Of a DNA stretch of 64,000 nt, positions 60,301-64,000 are shown one piece after another (positions within the stretch are counted from its first letter, which is position 1; the number at the start of each line of letters is the position of its first letter). The notes below the pieces were generated by a model. That model searched no databases. It saw nothing but the letters and a program-made list of their open reading frames with translations, and was not told the origin of the DNA. The translations under genes were made by a program, and so were the position numbers. The stretch lies in the NCBI GenBank assembly GCA_964036295.1, contig OZ038472.1:4107501-4171500 (forward strand), written 5' to 3'. This DNA comes from Plumapathes pennacea (lineage: Eukaryota; Cnidaria; Anthozoa; Antipatharia; Myriopathidae).

Positions 60301-60419
60301 CACCGCTCAAACGCATCCTCGACTATTTCATGGTTGTACCGCTTCTCAACCACATCATCGTCATCATCCACAAACCGGACAATAGACTCGGGTTCTTCAG
60401 CACTCTCAGCGGCCCCCAT
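39520..60419 (-). CDS. FKBP15: FK506-binding protein 15 (WAFL) orthologue, 35 exons
   Basis: Endosome-associated coiled-coil protein known to link early endosomes to actin and the WASH complex. Exons on the minus strand: 60419-60272, 59821-59693, 58173-58030, 56718-56563, 55914-55857, 55037-54968, 54720-54646, 54545-54447, 54214-54143, 53215-53144, 52803-52735, 52506-52423, 51473-51414, 50895-50747, 50432-50378, 50098-49976, 49252-48968, 48115-47879, 47399-47271, 46792-46698, 46298-46196, 45742-45571, 45337-45201, 44734-44651, 44561-44490, 44092-43940, 43524-43432, 42961-42893, 42767-42696, 42294-42193, 41860-41753, 41475-40785, 40185-40128, 39773-39695, 39606-39520. Frame is unbroken for 1462 residues (human ~1219). 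Order: acidic N-terminal extension, WH1-like domain (~193-293), FKBP domain (~318-412), Pro/Gln-rich part, long coiled coil (~670-1122), VKKIMNNVY block, Asp/Glu-rich part, end DDIDWFK. The intron after exon 4 uses a GC donor. Confidence 0.93.
39854..40060. mobile_element. piggyBac-like MITE, full copy, in FKBP15 intron 33
   Basis: TTAA at 39854-39857 and 40057-40060. Starts 'ttaagcctttcactcctgag', has 'gtgatcaacttcaactttctccttcag' and 'ctcactacatcgctcatac', ends 'actgaagggttaa'. Confidence 0.75.
40572..40745. mobile_element. piggyBac-like MITE copy abutting FKBP15 exon 32
   Basis: Lies in intron 32, 40 bp from the exon-32 donor. Family words 'attgatcaacttcaattttctccttcagtt', 'gaaagctgattgaaccatcaattct', 'cattttcttcttaaaagtta' and 'gcatttgagcttgga' are clear; TTAA termini are lost. 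Confidence 0.7.
40785..41475 (-). other. FKBP15: FKBP15 exon 32: very acidic region
   Basis: A 691 bp exon, the largest of the gene. After EITLKLVNPSAVKDNDSEEE comes about 55 residues almost wholly Glu/Asp, then alternating Lys/Glu (KAKEEEKEEE, EKEAEKEKEVAEAK) and a Ser/Thr/Pro/Glu tail. Human FKBP15 has a much shorter Glu run at the same place. The DNA is a degenerate GAA/GAG/GAT array, which explains long meaningless frames (Ser-rich, Lys-rich) on both strands. Confidence 0.9.
41905..42165. repeat. Dispersed family B, copy 3, in FKBP15 intron 30
   Basis: Same word order as 37383-37680, from 'cattgcacaaaactgtgg' to 'atggcgacgaacgctggcca' and 'gtgacgtcaagaacgtaa'. It ends about 28 bp from exon 30. 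Confidence 0.8.
42329..42475. mobile_element. Short pogo-like MITE (147 bp) in FKBP15 intron 29
   Basis: TA-CAGTCAACTCTCTCTAAG at the left; GCTAAGAGAGAGTTGGC-TA at the right, inverted; TA on both sides (42327-42328, 42476-42477). Internal 'gtccaccttagagagag' repeats the end once more. Confidence 0.75.
43226..43419. mobile_element. piggyBac-like MITE, full copy, 13 bp from FKBP15 exon 27
   Basis: TTAA at both ends; starts TTAACCCTTTCATTCCCAAG and ends 'ttgggagggaaatggttaa'. Exon 27 ends at 43432, so only about 12 intron bases separate the donor from the insertion. Confidence 0.82.
43613..43905 (-). repeat. Two tandem tRNA-derived SINE-like units
   Basis: Reading the minus strand, both units have 'agttcga'-type box B sequences ('tgagttcgatcccggttct' near 43617-43636 and 'ccgagttcgaccgcgag' near 43764-43781) preceded by box-A-like text, and both contain 'gatctagcaaaag'/'gccctaatccacc' regions next to 'tgcaaaggctt'/'tgcatact' words. 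A (CAAA)n tract separates them. No intact tRNA cloverleaf. Confidence 0.35.
45899..46130. repeat. 230 bp polypurine tract in FKBP15 intron 21
   Basis: Nearly all A/G on the plus strand (GGAA, GGGA, GAAAGG units) with (GGAA)n and (TGAA)n at the right end. On the transcribed (minus) sense it is a long pyrimidine tract about 160 bp before the exon-22 acceptor at 45742. Confidence 0.9.
46551..46683. mobile_element. Short pogo-like MITE in FKBP15 intron 19/20
   Basis: 'agttccgataactcgaacc' at the left, a central inverted 'ggttcgagttatcgggg', and right end 'ggttcgtgttactgggattccattg' followed by TA. Ends of the CAGTRGAATCCCGATAACTCGAACC type are typical of pogo/Tigger MITEs. Confidence 0.6.
46974..47185. 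mobile_element. Full piggyBac-like MITE in FKBP15 intron 19
   Basis: TTAA at 46974-46977 and 47182-47185, ends 'ttaaatcctttcactcccac' and 'cttgggagtgaaaggattaa'. 212 bp, almost the same length as the copy at 27368-27578. Confidence 0.8.
47455..47740. repeat. Degenerate minisatellite in FKBP15 intron 18
   Basis: Many imperfect units of 'accgactacattaccgacCacata'. A longer block ending 'gaactagttttggtctRcattggc' occurs twice (47551-47588 and 47700-47738), so a ~150 bp higher-order duplication sits on the short repeat. Confidence 0.75.
48313..48859. mobile_element. 547 bp inverted-repeat element inserted in a (TAG)n microsatellite
   Basis: Left end 'agtgattttaataaacccgt' with 'gaaacagtta', inverted at the right as 'aactgtttcacgggtttatt' 'gaaatcact'. 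About 30 bp terminal repeats. TAG repeats flank both sides (48275-48312 and 48860-48886). No transposase. Confidence 0.75.
49391..49642. mobile_element. Mariner-like MITE in FKBP15 intron 16
   Basis: Left TA-CAATCAGTGACAAAAGTC, right CTTTTGTCACTGATTG inverted. Nearly identical, in inverse orientation, to 53669-53921. The right TA is mutated (tc). An end fragment of the family lies at about 45005-45027. Confidence 0.82.
49708..49825. repeat. Minisatellite, four units of about 28 bp
   Basis: 'GGGGACCCTTACTAAAAAAA' occurs at about 49712, 49740, 49766 and 49799 with short spacers. Lies in FKBP15 intron 16. Confidence 0.85.
51414..53215 (-). other. FKBP15: FKBP15 exons 10-13: FKBP-type peptidyl-prolyl isomerase domain
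   Basis: Residues ~318-412. Reads AVEVKYTGYF, KVFDGN, FKFKTGKGKVIKGWDQG, IGMKKNSKRFIGIPSNLAYG, then GAPPRIPPNSPLLFEVEILR. Positions equivalent to FKBP12 Y26, F36, D37, V55, I56, W59, Y82 and F99 are all present, so an active isomerase pocket is plausible. The loop at FKBP12 H87 is changed (GAPPR). Confidence 0.88.
52660..52690. repeat. (GA)n microsatellite
   Basis: Thirty-one bases of alternating G and A, in FKBP15 intron 11, 45 bp from exon 11. Confidence 0.95.
53286..53514. mobile_element. Inverted-repeat element with ~60 bp arms in FKBP15 intron 9
   Basis: Left 'gggccagcatcatgagatgc' 'acatgtgtg...gtcgaatcttgaaaac' pairs with right 'agattcaaccaaccacata' 'tgtgcatctcatgacactgccc'. The centre contains a second short inverted pair ('cggtgaatctgctgc' / 'gttcaccgctgtt'). 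No clear target duplication. Confidence 0.65.
53669..53921. mobile_element. Mariner-like MITE in FKBP15 intron 9
   Basis: TA-CAATCAGTGACAAAAGTT at the left and CTTTTGTCACTGATTG-TA at the right; TA at 53667-53668 and 53922-53923. Same family as 49391-49642, opposite orientation. Confidence 0.87.
54281..54365. repeat. (ATT)n/(ACT)n microsatellite
   Basis: Trinucleotide tract of ATT changing to ACT, in FKBP15 intron 8. Confidence 0.95.
55489..55846. repeat. Dispersed family A, copy 2, beside FKBP15 exon 5
   Basis: From 'attacacgacttcacatttt' to 'ttcccgtgtaatgacctctt'. The hairpin is at 55741-55787. It ends about 10 bp from the donor of exon 5 (55857), so nearly the whole 5' end of the intron is repeat. 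Confidence 0.88.
58436..58717. mobile_element. Inverted-repeat MITE in FKBP15 intron 2
   Basis: Left 'ggcttcgtccacactaatct', right 'tagtgtggaagtagccc'. Interior dominated by 'gtttt(c/t)aaaaacg' and 'ggaggttttca' words. A degraded relative is at about 51950-52090 ('ctccgtttttgag ... agtgtagacggggccc'). Confidence 0.6.
59096..59160 (+). repeat. tRNA-like sequence (possible SINE head)
   Basis: 'gtggaatggttaaggtgctgg' resembles a Ser/Leu-type box A and 'cagattcaaacg' a box B. No acceptor stem pairing is evident, so a functional tRNA is not called. Confidence 0.3.
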
Positions 60420-61816
60420 GAAGTTGTACACCTATTCTATTCATGGCGGACAAGATTACGCTTGCTTTGGCCTTCACCGAAACTACATGATATGCCAAAA
60501 CCTCAGATGACGTCCTCTCGGGATGTTATTCCGTCCAATTTCAGACGTGTTATTACGTTGTTGCAAGGTTACGCCATTTTGTTCGATCGTTTCCACATCC
60601 GGTTACAACAGCTGTTAGGTTCCAGGACTCGCCGAGGAAACCCCTCCACGCACACGCACACGCGCACGCACCTGCATAAGCAATCTGATTGGCTGAGGAG
60701 CAAGCAAGTTAATTGTCGTAAATTGCCCCGTAGTAGCCAATAATTTGCACAAACTTTTTTGTAAACAAGTTGTCAACCATAACATTATAGAAATTTGTTT
60801 GAATTTTGAGTCCTGATGAATGTCTCGTGATGTTTTTGGTACAATTTTCAAACATCACTTGTGGTGTAAATTGTTGACTGCACTCACAACTCATACGCTC
60901 ACCTACACAGGAGCATTAAATATTTACAAGCCTTGGATTCAGTTGAAAAATAAGAATTGGAGTGGGAGAGGTCAGAAAGGTGTTTTTTTTCTCCCAACAC
61001 ATACCCCAAGAGGAGACACTTTGTACAGGATGGCTCTGCCCTTAAGGTGCGGTAATACGGGCAACATTTTCAGTGCAACTTGTCATGCAACAATGTTGCG
61101 TTGCAAGTTGCACCGTAATGTTGCGCGTATTACCACCGTGTTGCAAGTTGCAGCAACATGTTGCACGAAGTTACACTTCATGTACCATTTTCCAGAGTCA
61201 AATAGTGTTCCTTTATGTACCATTTTCCAGAGTCAAATAGTGTCCCTTTTTGCCATTTCAGACAGACTCCCAACATAAGGAGTGCTCCACCACCCAGCCC
61301 AGTTATGCTTTTGCTGCTCTGACTCCCAGGACTCACAGGACAAAACTTTGACTTTTGTTTGAACAATTTAATGGCCACACACCGCTGTTGTTCTTCATTC
61401 TTCACACACAATTAAGGAACTTAAAGATAAAATATCATGGATGCAGTGTTGGCAGAATGGAGCAAAAAAATTGAATTGCAGAAGACAAAAGAATTGTGAA
61501 TTTGAACAGACAAAAGACAAAAGATTGAGTGCATATGTATGTGAATTAGAGCTAAGTAACATAATCATTTACTAACATTGCTGCTTGTTTTCAAAACCAG
61601 ATTTTCTGATCAAAATGCACTCAGATTACTAGAAAACTTTTGTTGCTTTTGCTATTGTTGTTGCTATTAGTTGTTGTTGTTGCTGCTGTTGCTGCTGCTG
61701 CTGCCATTGCCGCTGTTTAGCTGATGTTGATACCCTCATATTCTTAAATTCCCTAATTGCAAAGATAAACACTGCTTGTCTAACACAGAGCTACATTGCA
61801 CGTTCCAGGTGCTTCC
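60420..61816. other. Spacer between PRDX6 and FKBP15; FKBP15 promoter side
   Basis: Upstream flank of FKBP15 with (CACA/CGCA)n at about 60650-60672. A short inverted-repeat region rich in 'caacatgttgc' words is at about 61040-61170, followed by a tandem pair of 'tgtaccattttccagagtca' 'aatagtg' (61183-61255) and a (TTG/CTG)n tract (61650-61705). ATTAAA on the minus strand at 61367-61372 is a possible PRDX6 polyA signal. No gene. Confidence 0.5.
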
Positions 61817-63348
61817 TTATTTAGGCTGTGCTGTGAAGCGCATGTAGCCCTTTCCAGATTTCATCGTCTTGGTGTCCACTTCACCAAACATCTCCTTGGC
61901 TTGCTCTGGTGAAATGCTCGGCAAAACCATGCACCTTTGTCCATTCTGAAACAGTCAAAACACCAAAAATGATGTCCCTCATACTGTACATTGGGTTAGT
62001 GAAAGTTGAGCCCCGCTATTTCGTTCCACGGGACAGGAAAAAAGAAGTTTGAAATGGGGGGGGGGGGGGGGGTTTCAAATAACCAAGCTAGCATCAAATT
62101 ACAAGCTGCTAGTAATAATTAGCAAGATGGGTCAAGGGGAACAAGGATCAGTTCAAAACAGCGGGTAGTTCGAAATACCCAAGTTCAAAGTAGCCAATAG
62201 TAAATGAGAGTAAAATGATGGTAAATCCCCTTCAGATCTCCAGGCTGAGAATTGAACCTGGGGTCACATTGATGAAATACCGGTGTGCTATGTAACCACT
62301 TGCCAGCTGGACACCTAACAAACATCTAGACACACCTTCCAATCCACTGGCGTAGCTACCTTCTTGTTGGCAGTCAACTGCAGAGAATCCACTACGCGAA
62401 GAATTTCACTGAAAAAGAAAATACAATTTCTACAAGTGCACATGGAAGATTCACCTTTCACTCCATTGACAGCTGATTGAACTATCAATTCTCACTACAT
62501 CACTCATACATTTTCCTCTTAAAAAGTTGGGAGAATCTGAATTATGAACCTGGGAGTAAAACAACTTACTCAAAGTTACGGCCAGTGGTCGCTGGATACA
62601 GAAGAGATAGCTTTAACTTCTTGTCTGGACCAATGACAAAAACCTAAAAACAAAAAAGAGAATTCAGACTACAAGTACATTGCAAGAACAAACAAATTGA
62701 CACTTTCTTGTACACTGTAGGTACCATGCATGGCTGCACATAAAAAAATAGATGAGGCATGTACTGACCATAGTGATAACTGATAAATCTAAACATTACT
62801 AAAACATGTGTAGAACCAAGGACTGCTAACTGCTAACTGAAACGTGATCTCTAAGATGTGCCACGAGGGCAATTAATTCCTTTGATCTCATGCATGTCCA
62901 AATGAAGACAATGCTTCATGAAGATGTAAAACCATTACACAAAGTATTGCACATGTAAAAACCCTTCCAGGGCTCTGATAAGAACGAGACTTTCAACCCT
63001 TCAAGACCCACAGATGACCAGAGACAAAATTCTCCTTTCATTATACTCACAGCACGGCAAGTTAGAGGCAAGCCCTGCTTATCCTTCTCGTCAGGATCCA
63101 ACATTCCAAGTTTCACAGCCAACTCGCGTTTGGAGTCAGCAATGATGGGATAAGGAAAGTCTCCAGGGACATTAATGTAATCTTTGATGTCTTCAATCCA
63201 TCCTTTGTGTGATTCCACATCATCACATGACAAAGCAATCAGCTTGACACCACGCTTTGTGAATTCCTCCATCTGCTGTACCACACGGCCAAGCTCTGTT
63301 GTGCAAACAGGGGTGTAGTCCGCAGGATGTGAAAACAGGATGGCCCAC
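61817..63348 (-). CDS. PRDX6: Peroxiredoxin-6 (1-Cys peroxiredoxin), first exon outside window
   Basis: Cytosolic thiol peroxidase that reduces H2O2 and phospholipid hydroperoxides. Minus-strand exons: 63348-63051, 62643-62570, 62408-62336, 61945-61817 (TAA), all GT-AG and in frame, giving about 190 residues. The first ~33 residues relative to human lie beyond the right edge. The peroxidatic motif HPADYTPVCTTELG is intact with a single peroxidatic Cys and no typical resolving Cys; LGMLDPDEKDKQG, GPDKKLKLSLLYPATTGRNF, LQLTANKKVATPVDWK and a PRDX6-type C-terminal domain follow. The human GxSxG lipase motif ends in WG; here the equivalent is WA. A MITE adjoins the donor of the second visible exon, and a family A repeat lies 14-17 bp from the first acceptor. 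Confidence 0.95.
62001..62200. repeat. Degraded pogo-like repeat with G run
   Basis: 'gttgagccccgctatttcgttcc' on the left, then 'agtttgaaatggggg' and 'gcgggtagttcgaaatacccaag' on the right, resembling MITE ends of the 'square with neighbours' type (TTCGAAATA). In PRDX6 last intron. Confidence 0.4.
62236..62310 (-). repeat. tRNA-like SINE fragment
   Basis: On the minus strand: 'ctggcaagtggttacatagc' (box A-like) followed by 'ccaggttcaattctc' (box B-like) at tRNA-like spacing. No intact cloverleaf. Confidence 0.35.
62452..62569. mobile_element. piggyBac-like MITE (short copy) touching a PRDX6 splice donor
   Basis: 'ctttcactccattgacagctgattgaactatcaattctcactacatc' to 'gggagaatctgaattatgaacctgggagtaaaac', followed at once by 'aacttac', the reverse complement of the donor gtaagtt of the exon at 62643-62570. 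Confidence 0.72.
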
Positions 63349-63361
63349 CTGTCAAAGTACA

Positions 63362-63705
63362 AAGAGGTTATTACACGGGAAGGAGTGCAATACGGCGGAG
63401 TATTTTTACGAGTCGGTTTTATTTTTTCGAGCCTGCTTCAGGCGAGAAAAAATAAAACTGACGAGTAAAAATACAGCCGTATTGCATGAATTTTTGTGTA
63501 ATAAATTGTTTATTATATGACAAACAAAGCAGGGCAAACGTTCTCGCCGTGTGGAAAATGGAACAAAAAATGACGCGTTCATAAACTTTGCTTGCAAAAA
63601 CTGATCACGTAAGCTAATAAACCAGTTGATCTGGTTCCTAACGAGTGCAATATGTTCCCATATTTGCACTCGTTTTGGCCTTTATGTGAAGTCGTATAAT
63701 AAAGA
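63362..63705. repeat. Dispersed family A, copy 3, inverted, in PRDX6 intron
   Basis: Reverse-complement arrangement of 55489-55846: starts 'aaagaggttattacacggga', hairpin at about 63413-63462, ends 'gtgaagtcgtataataaaga'. It starts about 14 bp beyond the acceptor boundary at 63348. Confidence 0.88.
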
Positions 63706-64000
63706 GAAAAATAATACGCAGGTTGAATGGCTTACTGGACATTGAGTATGAAACGAAGAACGTTTCGGCCATAACCCATGGCCTTCTTCAGCTTACTGCG
63801 TATTATATAAACCAACTGGATGGATAACAACATGTTTAATCAAAGAGAAAAATAATCGCTTAGTTTTTAATCTTTTGATTCCCAGGTATCTGGAGCCTTT
63901 ACCAAGCTTTCTTGAACACAAATATGTATAAGTAAGCACTGGGAGAATTACTGGTCTGAACAGCTTGAACCGGGCAACAGATCACCTGCAATTTTCTCCA
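63706..64000. other. PRDX6 intron, no exon seen
   Basis: 'gaacgtttcggccataacccatggccttcttcagc' type sequence and a decayed piggyBac-like fragment from about 63875. The missing PRDX6 first exon is not here. Confidence 0.5.

Larger units (their letters stand above)
58030..60419 (-). other. FKBP15: FKBP15 exons 1-3: N-terminal extension (residues 1-140)
   Basis: Three phase-1 exons read MGAAESAEEPESIVRFVDDD, then ERCPAGFAPGN, HDWMSETPKLDVRHGIP and ENLSKFKLDDDDP. They join in frame to exon 4, whose SSSNLASLFGHD matches the start of human FKBP15 (LASLFGLD). Exon 4 itself has no usable ATG: its open frame upstream meets a stop without a Met. The extension has no domain I recognise. A separate upstream gene spliced away from FKBP15 is the alternative. 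Confidence 0.7.

Overview
This 64 kb window is animal nuclear DNA, most likely from an anthozoan cnidarian such as a stony coral. Genes are split by many short-exon introns with ordinary GT-AG sites, the proteins are metazoan orthologues, and introns and spacers are crowded with short inverted-repeat transposons, a texture typical of coral and sea anemone genomes. The coral assignment is inference. There are no bacterial-style operons, CRISPR arrays or viral genes.

Layout. 1-4287 (+): 3' part of CDK9, the P-TEFb kinase, with its 3' UTR. 5.7-17.8 kb: mostly repeats and spacer, with two weak candidate transcripts (6484-10847 plus, 15546-15838 minus). 17813-20987 (-): TYW3, rebuilt as eight exons. 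21107-21349 (+): CDC26, a one-exon APC/C subunit whose start codon lies 119 bp from that of TYW3, so both probably share a bidirectional promoter. 23819-24277 and 26260-26520 (-): two unrecognised small proteins sharing one motif, probably tandem paralogues. 27762-28657: a 0.9 kb fold-back structure around a broken helix-turn-helix gene. 30286-34377 (+): a divergent AP-2-like transcription factor in three exons. 39520-60419 (-): a 35-exon FKBP15 (WAFL) gene that accounts for nearly a third of the window. 61817-63348 (-): peroxiredoxin-6, lacking only its first exon(s), which lie beyond the right edge.

The genes do not form one pathway: transcription elongation (CDK9), tRNA wybutosine synthesis (TYW3), mitotic ubiquitin ligase (CDC26), transcription control (AP-2-like), endosome/actin traffic (FKBP15) and peroxide defence (PRDX6). 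All exon junctions listed were checked by hand for splice dinucleotides and frame: TYW3 gives 258 residues, the AP-2-like protein 692 and FKBP15 1462, each an unbroken frame.

The repeat layer is the other main content. At least a dozen copies or fragments belong to a piggyBac-like MITE family (TTAA target, ends starting CCCTTTCACTCCCAAG). There are also mariner-like and pogo-like MITEs with TA duplications, a 350 bp family with an internal hairpin that sits next to splice sites, another 250-300 bp family, and a clean nested insertion whose empty site survives in a neighbouring tandem copy. I found no convincing wholly new molecular system. The best leads are the small-protein paralogue pair, the fold-back locus, the N-terminal extension of FKBP15 and the divergent AP-2.
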